Assembly: GCA_937886445.1 (NCBI GenBank)
Contig: CALGBY010000063.1
Span: 7,375 to 71,374, forward strand
Reading direction: 5' to 3'
Origin: an uncultured Clostridia bacterium
GTDB taxonomy: Bacteria > Bacillota > Clostridia > Christensenellales > Aristaeellaceae
DNA: 64,000 nt
Positions 15,861 through 23,683 of the stretch are shown here, one piece after another. Within the stretch, counting starts at the first letter, position 1, and each line of letters opens with the position of its first letter. A model generated the notes under the pieces. The model worked only from the letters and a program-made list of their open reading frames with translations. It was not told where the DNA came from and ran no database searches. A program made the translations under genes and the position numbers.

Positions 15861-17413
15861 CACAAAACCTCCGGTACGGTTTTTCCGTTCAGCCTATTGA
15901 TCGCTCCCGTCAAATCGCGAACCGCGTTCTGAAGCGCCGAGCATTCACTGATCAGCATTGAAGGATCCGAGGAGGCCATCCCTGCCCTGCTTCGGATCTC
16001 ATCTGCTTTTTCCAATGCGGCAGAAAGCAGTCTGCCCATCTGCTGTTCAAAAGAAGACAATGTTTTTTCAGTACTTGATGCAAATGAACCGGTCAGTGCG
16101 GTATATGCTTCACGCAGTGCATCTGCGCTGACACGCATGCCTTCCATAATGCTGCCGGATAATTGCTCGGTACCGTTCTGCTGCACGGAAACAGCGTTCA
16201 ATACACGTCCGCTCCATTCGGCGTAATTCTTCATGTCGTTTTTCAGCGTCTGCTGGCTGTTTTCCAGGGCTGCAAGCAAATCACTCTGTTCCTGCGCAGA
16301 CGCCATCATTCCGGATAGTATCTCTGAGGAATGCCGCAAAAAGTCATCGTTGCTTCGATCATGTTCAGACAGCGTATCGATCATGGCTGACAGGCGTTTT
16401 CCGGCATATTCGGTAGCCGTTTGTACACCCTTCAGGCTGTTCATCATGTTTTCCACACTGCTCAGTGTTTGATCGATGCTTTGTATGTTGATCTGCTGTT
16501 CACGGTTCACTTCAGAAAGAGTCTCCCCCAGAGAAAGCAGTTGTCCGCTCATCTCTTCATTGAGCTTCAGAATGAAGTTATGTACGATCGCATTCAGTCC
16601 TTCGATCTGTGACTGTGTTTCACCGGCAATAAAGCGGCTTATGCTGCTGCTAACGGGTGCAAGAGAGCCTTCTACTGCGGTCACGATACCGGACGATACC
16701 CGTTCCGCGATAGAATCTACGCCATGCCTAAGCATAACGCTCTGATCCTCCTGCTGAATGATCATCCTTACGCTGTCATCAACAGGACGCTGCATAACGA
16801 TTTCAGAGAATGTATCCTGAAAATTATCAAGTGCCTTGACTGCGCTTCCGTTTACCGTTTTGCAGATGATGTTGAAGCAAAGAGAGCAGGCAACACCGGC
16901 AACGGAGGTTGAAAACGCAAATGTCATACCGCTTACCATATTGCTGATGGAATCAACAAGCTGCTCATTGCCTGCGTTCAGGTCCAGACCGCCAAGACCT
17001 CTGATCAAACCGATAAATGTACCAAGAATACCGATACTGGTAAGCAGCCCGGGCACGATCTCGCTCAGCTGCATATGGCCAACGGCATATATCGTTGAGT
17101 CATCATTGATATAGTCATCAACATTGCATGTCAGTCCTCTCGCGTCCAGCTGGATCGCGTTGCTCAAAAAACGGTTCCACGCGCACTCAAGCCGTTTTCC
17201 GAGGAACAGGCTGTTCTGCCACCGCGGTGTGCCGGTAGCATCGGTCGCAGCAGGATCCCGCAGGATCCCCGAAGCCGCGCTTTTAAGGCATGCAGCAACA
17301 CGCATGACCGGAAAAATACATTTAAGAAAACCTATCAGCGTAACGATCGCGATCGCGCCGTATACAAGAACATCAATGATATTACTGCCGATATACTGAA
17401 AAACCGATCCCAT
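15860..17413 (-). CDS. ZorA/MotA-like proton-channel protein with long cytoplasmic tail
   Basis: The 517-residue protein has a first hydrophobic helix at about residues 8-32 and the MotA/TolQ/ExbB core with the ZorA-type motif VPGLLTSIGILGTFIGLIRG and a further helix NMVSGMTFAFSTSVAGVACS. The last 270 residues are a helical, Gln/Ser-rich tail with repeated SLGETLS/ENSQQTL-like heptads. This layout (channel plus long cytoplasmic tail, gene followed by a MotB-like gene) is that of ZorA of Zorya anti-phage systems, where the pair senses infection at the envelope. The known partners ZorC/D, ZorE or ZorF/G are not nearby. The ATG at 17413 is preceded by AAGGAG; the upstream open frame overlaps the promoter. 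Confidence 0.83.
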   Translation of the reverse strand: MGSVFQYIGSNIIDVLVYGAIAIVTLIGFLKCIFPVMRVAACLKSAASGILRDPAATDATGTPRWQNSLFLGKRLECAWNRFLSNAIQLDARGLTCNVDDYINDDSTIYAVGHMQLSEIVPGLLTSIGILGTFIGLIRGLGGLDLNAGNEQLVDSISNMVSGMTFAFSTSVAGVACSLCFNIICKTVNGSAVKALDNFQDTFSEIVMQRPVDDSVRMIIQQEDQSVMLRHGVDSIAERVSSGIVTAVEGSLAPVSSSISRFIAGETQSQIEGLNAIVHNFILKLNEEMSGQLLSLGETLSEVNREQQINIQSIDQTLSSVENMMNSLKGVQTATEYAGKRLSAMIDTLSEHDRSNDDFLRHSSEILSGMMASAQEQSDLLAALENSQQTLKNDMKNYAEWSGRVLNAVSVQQNGTEQLSGSIMEGMRVSADALREAYTALTGSFASSTEKTLSSFEQQMGRLLSAALEKADEIRSRAGMASSDPSMLISECSALQNAVRDLTGAINRLNGKTVPEVL

Positions 17414-17442
17414 CGGAACACGCTCCTTTCCAGACTCATCAT

Positions 17443-17471
17443 ATTTTAGCAAATTATCAAAAGATTTTCAA
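17443..17471 (-). promoter_or_regulatory. Sigma-A promoter of the ZorAB-like operon
   Basis: On the minus strand TTGAAA and TAAAAT are exactly 17 bases apart, some 20 bases upstream of the chosen start of the ZorA-like gene. Confidence 0.7.
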
Positions 17472-17571
17472 TCCATATTGTCTTTTACAGCAAATATGTT
17501 ACAAACCGCAAGCTCATAAGCCGCAGCGTCGATAAGTGATCTGTATTTGCTGTTTTTTCATAATATTCGCA

Positions 17572-17601
17572 TTGACGCGGTATTGTATTTAATGATAAAA
17601 T
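17572..17601 (+). promoter_or_regulatory. Probable promoter of the CapA-like gene
   Basis: TTGACG and TAAAAT are 18 bases apart, about 25 bases before the ribosome site of the CapA-like gene. It diverges from the promoter of the ZorAB-like operon about 100 bases away. Confidence 0.55.
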
Positions 17602-17632
17602 TGGAATATCGACTATGGAGGTTTCTTTGACG

Positions 17633-18775
17633 ATGAAACGTACTGTTGCTCTCATCCTGCTGATGCTGCTTTGTTTCGAAGCTGTCGCTTCTTCCGCTGA
17701 GGTAGAAAATTCCGGCAGTAACAGACATATCGTGATCACTTTTCTGGGAGACTGCACTCTCGGAAATGACGAAGACGGATATAAAGAGAATAACAGCAGA
17801 TCCTTTGTCTCGTACGCCGAAAAGAACGGTCCGGAATACTTTTTTTCCGGATTACAAAGTGTTATCGCCCATGATGATCTGACTGTAGCCAACCTTGAAT
17901 GTGTTTTTTGGGAAGACGGAAGCACCCGCAACCCGACAAAAACGTACTGCTTCAGAGGGCCGGATTCTTTTGTTGATATTCTGACCGGTTCTTCCATCGA
18001 GGCTGTGAGCTTTGCCAACAACCACAATATGGATTACGGCATTGAAGCGGCGATCCACACAACGAAGATCCTTGATGACAACGGTGTCGCCTGGTTCGGA
18101 ATGAACATGGATGATTCTGATTTTTCGCTTGTGGATGATCTCTGCAAAACCTATATCTATGAAAAGGACGGTATTCGTATCGGCTTTGTCGCGATATATA
18201 CCTCCACATGGAATAAAAATATCGTTCTCAAAAATCAGGCTCACAAGGAACAGGTGCAGGCTTTGAAGGACAGCGGATGTGATTTGATCATTGCCTGCCT
18301 TCATGGCGGAAGAGAATACGGCAAAAAGCACGATATCGATTCATTTGCTCAAAAGTATCTCGGTTACGGCTGTGATATCGTGATCGGGAATCATCCTCAT
18401 GTGCTACAGGGAATAGAAGAATGCAAAGAAGGTACCATTGTATACTGCCTCGGGAACTGCTGCTTCGGAGGAAATACACGCATACATGCCGGCGCGGAGA
18501 CCTGTGCCGTTATGCAATTCGATCTGGAATTTGACAGCGGAGACAGTACAGAATACCTCGGACATACGCTCACCATCTGGCCTGCCGTGCCTGCCAGCGA
18601 AAATGACGCGGGTTATGTTGATTATCAGCCAAAGCTCGCGTCCGGCTCTCTTGCAGACAGGATCATGAAACAGATCCAGTCCGATACACGCCCTTATAAG
18701 CTGAAGCTGAATCCGTTTGTTGAAGGTATCGGTGCTGTTCAGGATTTCGTACCCAATCCCAAGCTTGCAAAATGA
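17633..18775 (+). CDS. CapA-family (PGA_cap) exported metallophosphatase-like protein
   Basis: The 380-residue protein begins with a signal peptide (RTVALILLMLLCFEAVASSA) and then shows the CapA/PgsA pattern: ITFLGDCTLG, ANLECV, SFANNHNMDYG, CLHGGREYG and IGNHPHVLQGIE, which together build a calcineurin-like metal site (Asp, Asn-His, His-Gly, Gly-Asn-His). CapA-type proteins are linked to poly-gamma-glutamate or other wall-polymer handling; stand-alone exported copies such as this one, without capB/capC, are common in Clostridia and their substrate is unknown. GGAGG at 17617-17621 serves either TTG 17627 (five bases) or ATG 17633 (11 bases); ATG is used here. It diverges from the ZorAB-like genes. 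Confidence 0.88.
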   Translation: MKRTVALILLMLLCFEAVASSAEVENSGSNRHIVITFLGDCTLGNDEDGYKENNSRSFVSYAEKNGPEYFFSGLQSVIAHDDLTVANLECVFWEDGSTRNPTKTYCFRGPDSFVDILTGSSIEAVSFANNHNMDYGIEAAIHTTKILDDNGVAWFGMNMDDSDFSLVDDLCKTYIYEKDGIRIGFVAIYTSTWNKNIVLKNQAHKEQVQALKDSGCDLIIACLHGGREYGKKHDIDSFAQKYLGYGCDIVIGNHPHVLQGIEECKEGTIVYCLGNCCFGGNTRIHAGAETCAVMQFDLEFDSGDSTEYLGHTLTIWPAVPASENDAGYVDYQPKLASGSLADRIMKQIQSDTRPYKLKLNPFVEGIGAVQDFVPNPKLAK

Positions 18776-18818
18776 GAGGATGCGTTCCCCATCAACCTGC
18801 TTGCTGAATTAATCGGTA

Positions 18819-18847
18819 TTGAAAACTATCCCCTTCAGTATTATAAT
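18819..18847 (+). promoter_or_regulatory. Strong sigma-A promoter of hprK
   Basis: TTGAAA and a perfect TATAAT are exactly 17 bases apart, predicting a start near 18854 and a leader of only about 20 bases before the hprK start. Confidence 0.85.
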
Positions 18848-18875
18848 ACCGTTGAATCTGAATGAGGTGATTTCA

Positions 18876-19808
18876 TTGATCGACGCGGCAAAATTTATCA
18901 AGGAACTGGAATTGAGCGTTTTGTCTCCTTCTACAGCTGAAAGCTGGGATGTACGCTCTGCCGAACTGAACAGGCCGGGCCTGCAGTTCGTAGGATATTT
19001 CGACTATTTCGCGCACGAACGTCCTCAGGTGATCGGAAAGGTCGAAATGGCTTATCTGGACAGCCTCGATGATGAAGCGCGGGTAGAAAGGCTGATAAAA
19101 TTCTTTTCCTACCCTATGCCCTGCATCATCATCTGCCGCGGGATGAGACCGCCGGTAGAATTGCTTGAGCTTGCAAAAGAACATGATGTGCCTGTCCTTT
19201 CGACTGATGTCGTCACAACAAAGTTCTTTGTTCGGGCAATCAACTACCTCGGCAGAGAGCTTGCCCCCCGCTCAACGATTCACGGTGTACTTGTGGATGT
19301 ATACGGTGTAGGTGTGTTGATCACCGGTGACAGCGGCGTAGGAAAGAGTGAAACAGCTCTGGAGCTTGTCAAACGCGGACATCAGCTGGTCGCGGATGAC
19401 GCTGTTGAGATCTGCAGGGTGAATGATAACCGTCTTGTAGGACAGAGCCCTGAAAACATTCGTCACTTCATGGAGATCCGCGGGATCGGCATCATTGACA
19501 TCAAAGCGATGTACGGTGTCGGTGCTGTTCTGACCTCCAGAAGCATTGATATGGTGATTCATCTTGAGCCCTGGAAAGAAACAAAGAGCTACGATCGTCT
19601 GGGTCTCAGTGAAGAATTCACTTCCATCATGGATGTGAAAGTTCCCCAGATCGTGGTTCCTGTACGCCCCGGCCGCAACCTTGCCATCATTGTGGAGGTT
19701 GCAGCGCGCAACTTCAGTTTGAAACAGATGGGCTACTCCGCTGCCAAAGAGCTGGACAGGCGCCTTACAGAAATGATGATGAATTCCATGAACCGCAACA
19801 ACAAATAG
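18876..19808 (+). CDS. hprK: HPr kinase/phosphorylase
   Basis: HprK phosphorylates Ser46 of HPr and reverses this, setting carbon catabolite control in Firmicutes. The 310-residue protein has the N-terminal domain, the P-loop GDSGVGKSETALEL (preceded by IHGVLVDVYGVGVLIT), the QLVADDAVEI segment and the family signature EIRGIGIIDIKAMYG. The start is TTG 18876, five bases after GAGGTGA; the ATG at 18819 overlaps the -35 of the promoter and cannot be used from it. It is followed after 18 bases by a ROK sugar kinase and then asnS. ptsH itself is not in the window. Confidence 0.95.
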   Translation: MIDAAKFIKELELSVLSPSTAESWDVRSAELNRPGLQFVGYFDYFAHERPQVIGKVEMAYLDSLDDEARVERLIKFFSYPMPCIIICRGMRPPVELLELAKEHDVPVLSTDVVTTKFFVRAINYLGRELAPRSTIHGVLVDVYGVGVLITGDSGVGKSETALELVKRGHQLVADDAVEICRVNDNRLVGQSPENIRHFMEIRGIGIIDIKAMYGVGAVLTSRSIDMVIHLEPWKETKSYDRLGLSEEFTSIMDVKVPQIVVPVRPGRNLAIIVEVAARNFSLKQMGYSAAKELDRRLTEMMMNSMNRNNK

Positions 19809-19826
19809 TATCCGGAGGAAATTTCT

Positions 19827-20771
19827 ATGATCCGTATCGGAATAGATCTCGGCGGTACGAATATCGCCGTCGGCGCTGTGGATAATGCCGGACATATTCT
19901 GGCAGAATGGTCTGTAAAAACACTTGCCTCCCGTCCTTATCAGGATATCGTGAGGGATATGGGCTTCTGCATCGGTAAGGTGCTTGATAAGACAGGAAAC
20001 TCGGCTAAGGATATCGAAGCGATCGGCATCGGTATACCCGGGCTGGCCGATCAGAAGACGGGCAGAGTCATTTTTTGCACAAATCTCGGCTGGCATGATA
20101 TCCCGCTGGCGAAAGAATTGGGCAAATATTATTCCGCCCCCGTCTATATTGATAATGACGCTACAGTAGCCGGATACGCCGAATACATCGCCGGTATCAG
20201 CAAAGGAACTGAAAGCAGCGTATTTATCACACTGGGTACCGGTGTGGGTGCCGGCATCGTACTGAACGGGCGCCCGTTCAGCGGCTATCATGGGATCGGA
20301 AGCGAGATCGGACATACAACAGTTGAAACAGAAGGTGATCTGTGCACCTGCGGCAATAAAGGCTGTGCGGAGCGTTACTGTTCGGCAAGTGCTATCATTC
20401 GCTTCGCCAGAGAAGTTGCAGCGCAGCATCCCGAATCAGCCATGATGAAAAAGGCCGATGGAGATATCAGTCGAATCAGCGCGAAGACCGTGATCGACTC
20501 CGCGAAAGAAGGTGATCGGACAGCCTGTGGCATTTTTGACAAATATGCTCACTATCTCGCTGTCCTGATCAATAATGTCACTGCAACGCTAGATCCTGAA
20601 ATGATCGTTCTCGGCGGAGGAGTCAGTCATGCCGGCAGCTTTCTTCTTGAAGCCGTACAGAAGCATATTCCTTCGCTGATGCTTTACAAGACACTCCCCT
20701 ATCCCAAGATCGTACTCGCGACGCTCGGAAACGAGGCCGGCATCATTGGTGCCGCTATGCTCGGAAAATAA
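19827..20771 (+). CDS. ROK-family glucokinase
   Basis: The 314-residue protein shows the ATP-binding IGIDLGGTNIAVGAVD at the N terminus, the sugar-site region GYHGIGSEIGHTTVE with catalytic Asp in IDNDATVAG, and the ROK zinc motif CTCGNKGCAERY. The family phosphorylates free hexoses; glucose is most likely, but N-acetylglucosamine, mannose or fructose kinases look alike by eye. GGAGG precedes the ATG. Placement straight after hprK and co-transcription from its promoter would tie glucose phosphorylation to catabolite control. Confidence 0.92.
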   Translation: MIRIGIDLGGTNIAVGAVDNAGHILAEWSVKTLASRPYQDIVRDMGFCIGKVLDKTGNSAKDIEAIGIGIPGLADQKTGRVIFCTNLGWHDIPLAKELGKYYSAPVYIDNDATVAGYAEYIAGISKGTESSVFITLGTGVGAGIVLNGRPFSGYHGIGSEIGHTTVETEGDLCTCGNKGCAERYCSASAIIRFAREVAAQHPESAMMKKADGDISRISAKTVIDSAKEGDRTACGIFDKYAHYLAVLINNVTATLDPEMIVLGGGVSHAGSFLLEAVQKHIPSLMLYKTLPYPKIVLATLGNEAGIIGAAMLGK

Positions 20772-20783
20772 AGGAGAAGCAAT

Positions 20784-22181
20784 ATGAAACATACAGACAT
20801 CAAAAAGATATTTGAAAACAGTGATGAATACATCGGAAAAGAAGTTACAGTATGCGGATGGGTCAGAACAAGCGCGGAAGTAAAGCCGATGGCGTTTATT
20901 CAGTTGAATGACGGTACTACTGTCACCCGCAACCTCCAGCTTACCATCCATTCCGAAAGAATGCCCGAAGAAGATTTTCGCAACATTGTAAAGCCGTTGA
21001 TGGCACTCGGCACCTCGCTGAAGGCTACGGGAACGATCGTTGCTTCAGAACGCAATGTAGTAGAGCTTGAAACAACGGACCTTACCCTTCTCGGCGTTTG
21101 TCCCGCGGACTATCCGCTTCAGAAGAAAAAGGCGAGTGATGAATTCCTCAGATCCATCGCGCACCTGCGTACCCGCACAAACAAAATGAAAGCATGCATG
21201 GCGATCCGTTCTTCTCTCGCGTATGCCGTTCACGAGTATTTCCATAAAAACGGATATACCTATATCCACACGCCCATCATCACCGACAGCGACTGTGAAG
21301 GTGCCGGTGAAATGTTCCGCATTACGACACAGCCATGGAACAGCCCTGAAAAAACCGAAAAAGAATATTATGAAAATGATTTCTTCGGCAAAAAGGCCGG
21401 ACTTTCCGTATCCTGCCAGCTGGAGGGAGAAATGGCTGCCGTGGGCGGAATGGGCAGGATCTATACCTTCGGGCCGACCTTCCGTGCCGAAAAGAGCGGA
21501 ACTACACGCCATGTGGCGGAATTCTGGCATGTTGAGCCCGAAGTATGCTTTGCTGATATCCATGATATCATCGCGATTGCTGAGGACTTTATCAAGTATA
21601 TCATCCGCTACGCGATGAAGAATTGTGCTGACGAACTCGCCTTCTGTGACAAATTTATCGAAAAGGGCCTTCTTGAAAAGCTCTCCAATGTCGTCAACAG
21701 CGATTTTGCCCAGCTGGATTATACAGAAGCGATCGAGATCCTGCAGAAATCCGGCAAAAAGTTTGAATATCCCGTTTCATGGGGATGTGATCTGCAGAGT
21801 GAACACGAGCGTTATCTTACTGATGAATACTACAAAAAGCCGGTATTTCTGGTCAACTATCCCAAGGATATCAAGTCTTTCTATATGAAGCAGAATCCTG
21901 ACGGAAAAACAGTTGCCGCTACCGATCTTCTTGTGCCCGGCATCGGTGAGATCATTGGCTGCAGCGAAAGAGAGACGGATCTTGAGAAGCTGACAAAAGC
22001 CATGACAGACAGGAATATACCGCTGGACAGCTATACCAACTATCTTGATACCCGCAGGTACGGAACTGTTGAACACAGCGGGTTTGGCCTTGGATTTGAC
22101 CGTCTTGTGATGTATGTCACCGGTATCGGAAACATCCGTGATGTTCTGCAGTTCCCCCGCACCTATAAGCATATTTATTGA
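20784..22181 (+). CDS. asnS: Asparaginyl-tRNA synthetase
   Basis: AsnRS charges tRNA-Asn. The 465-residue protein has the N-terminal OB-fold anticodon domain (EVTVCGWVRTSAEVK) and the class IIb catalytic core: motif 2 region FGPTFRAEKSGTTRHVAEFW and motif 3 GFGLGFDRLVMYVTG, with the Asn-specific ending of LQFPRTYKHIY. Length is normal. AAGGAG precedes the ATG, 12 bases after the ROK kinase stop; no T-box leader is seen, so it depends on the hprK promoter. A strong terminator follows at once. Confidence 0.95.
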   Translation: MKHTDIKKIFENSDEYIGKEVTVCGWVRTSAEVKPMAFIQLNDGTTVTRNLQLTIHSERMPEEDFRNIVKPLMALGTSLKATGTIVASERNVVELETTDLTLLGVCPADYPLQKKKASDEFLRSIAHLRTRTNKMKACMAIRSSLAYAVHEYFHKNGYTYIHTPIITDSDCEGAGEMFRITTQPWNSPEKTEKEYYENDFFGKKAGLSVSCQLEGEMAAVGGMGRIYTFGPTFRAEKSGTTRHVAEFWHVEPEVCFADIHDIIAIAEDFIKYIIRYAMKNCADELAFCDKFIEKGLLEKLSNVVNSDFAQLDYTEAIEILQKSGKKFEYPVSWGCDLQSEHERYLTDEYYKKPVFLVNYPKDIKSFYMKQNPDGKTVAATDLLVPGIGEIIGCSERETDLEKLTKAMTDRNIPLDSYTNYLDTRRYGTVEHSGFGLGFDRLVMYVTGIGNIRDVLQFPRTYKHIY

Positions 22182-22191
22182 TTTCATAAAA

Positions 22192-22223
22192 ATTCCCGCT
22201 TTCTCATTAACGAAAGCGGGAAT
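22192..22223 (+). terminator. Intrinsic terminator of the hprK-ROK-asnS operon
   Basis: ATTCCCGCTTTC and GAAAGCGGGAAT form a 12-base-pair stem with an eight-base loop, followed by CTTTTCTT. Confidence 0.85.
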
Positions 22224-22258
22224 CTTTTCTTAAGCACATAGCCTGTCCTGCGATTGAG

Positions 22259-22446
22259 GTACCGATAGGCTGTTTGAAATCGGATCGGACCATGCACAGT
22301 TTTGAAACTCATGGTCCGTCCTCCGGAAGAGGAAACGATGTCTGTTTGAAAAATGGCCGAACACATTTTTCAAACTTATGGTCTGCCCTCCGGAAGAGGC
22401 ACCAATGTCTGTTTGAAAATGATCCGTATACATTTTCAAACTTATT
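22259..22446 (+). repeat. Intergenic palindromic repeat, locus 2 (three tandem units)
   Basis: Units begin near 22259, 22331 and 22398 and share GGnACCnATnGGCTGTTTG-like starts and CCTCCGGAAGA ends. Unit 2 contains perfect arms GTTTGAAAAATG (22344-22355) and CATTTTTCAAAC (22364-22375). Unit 3 has GTTTGAAAATG (22411-22421) and CATTTTCAAAC (22431-22441). Arms change together between units, a sign that the hairpin itself is kept. Three short overlapping open frames here are not credible genes. Confidence 0.8.
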
Positions 22447-23487
22447 TCACCATTTATTATACACTTTTTCTGCAAAGCCGATCTGGTTTTTTACACTGAT
22501 CACTGTTCCGTCATCCAGTATTGCCTTTCCGGAGTATTTACCGAATACCTGATGCTGATCAGAACACAGTATCAATGCATTCAGTCTGGCTGCTCTGTCA
22601 ATGATCGGCTCAAAATCCATTTCAAACCTTCCGTCTGAGGATGTAAACCTCCACGCAGAAAGATAATCTTCTTTACCGTTTTTCATGGGGATCTCAAAAC
22701 ACACATGCTCCAGCTTATGCGCTTTTCCGTTATAAAACAGCATATTTTCAGTTGCCGCGCTCGTATCGCCAAAGCCATAACCGATATTGAATCCAAAGGG
22801 ATTTCCGTTTATCTCACCGGACGATGAACCCCAGTACCATGTGTTTTTGTAGGTCCACACCCCTCTGCCCCAGTCAAGCACCGCGTAAGAGTTTGCCGGA
22901 GCAAAAATATACTCTCTGTTTCCGACAAGTACGCGTCCCTCCGCACTCATGCAGTTGATCTTTTGATTATAGTAAAACGCGTTTGGATGACCGGAAAAGG
23001 GTGTCGCGATGACCATGGATTCTTCGGGTATCTTTCTTAGGGTGATATCGAAAAGAAGAGCGTCATTCCCGGAAAAACCGTCCATATGTCCAAAGAGCCG
23101 GCGCTGCTTTCCGTCATTTCTGAAAGTCATTTCACGGTCCTTTGCCGCGATGTGGATATCACCGGTTTTGCTTGTCGCAGGAAGCTTTCTTTTGCCAAGC
23201 GGAAAAAGCGAAATACGGGATACTGTTTTTTCTGATCTGTTTTCAAAATCAATGAGAGAAATACTGTCCATGCCCATATAGCCATTATCGGCTATTGTAA
23301 GCGCCAGCGCATACAGATCTGTCTGAATAAGATAGTAATCCCATTCCTTGATCCTCATTTTGCCCGCGTGTATGCGATCCTTGTCGTAATCCAGCAGCAT
23401 TTTTCTGGAAAAACCTTTTTCGCACAATACGCCGTTTTCAGATAGCAGCATTCCCGGTTTTAAAATTTCGTGCTGTTCCATATTCAT
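22447..23487 (-). CDS. DUF2804 domain protein
   Basis: The 346-residue protein resembles the DUF2804 family: a beta-rich protein with an early IKEWDYYLIQTDLYALALT segment, a central GHMDGFSGNDALLFDITL, and WGRGVWTYKNTWYWGSSSGE, rich in aromatic residues as in lipocalin-like or carbohydrate-contact folds. No biochemical role is established to my knowledge. There is no signal peptide, so it is probably cytoplasmic. GGAGG at 23492-23496 serves the ATG at 23487 (four bases) or 23481 (ten bases); the longer open frame upstream runs into a repeat and is not used. Palindromic repeats flank the gene on both sides. Confidence 0.8.
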   Translation of the reverse strand: MNMEQHEILKPGMLLSENGVLCEKGFSRKMLLDYDKDRIHAGKMRIKEWDYYLIQTDLYALALTIADNGYMGMDSISLIDFENRSEKTVSRISLFPLGKRKLPATSKTGDIHIAAKDREMTFRNDGKQRRLFGHMDGFSGNDALLFDITLRKIPEESMVIATPFSGHPNAFYYNQKINCMSAEGRVLVGNREYIFAPANSYAVLDWGRGVWTYKNTWYWGSSSGEINGNPFGFNIGYGFGDTSAATENMLFYNGKAHKLEHVCFEIPMKNGKEDYLSAWRFTSSDGRFEMDFEPIIDRAARLNALILCSDQHQVFGKYSGKAILDDGTVISVKNQIGFAEKVYNKW

Positions 23488-23514
23488 GTATCCTCCTTCT
23501 GATGACGCGCTGCC

Positions 23515-23583
23515 GGCTGTTTGAAAACCGGTCATACACCATTTTCGTCTTTTTCTGCCGTGCTTCCGGATGAAGCACCAATC
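23515..23583 (+). repeat. Intergenic palindromic repeat, locus 3 (one unit)
   Basis: GGCTGTTTGAAAACCGGTCA, ACACCATTTTC and TGCTTCCGGATGAAGCACCA match the family units at 22259-22446 in order and orientation. The second part, TGCTTCCGGATGAAGCA, is itself a near-perfect palindrome. Confidence 0.65.
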
Positions 23584-23683
23584 CGCTGATCTTGTTGTTA
23601 TATCTATTATACCCCATGAATAACTTCAGTCAATACGAAATGTCAAATTCGATCCTATCCTTTCAACAATCAGGAGGCACCAA

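Noticed and set aside
22184..22552. Short overlapping frames on both strands with repeated FQTDI..SGG blocks
   Set aside because: The apparent protein repeats come from the tandem DNA repeat; none has a ribosome site.
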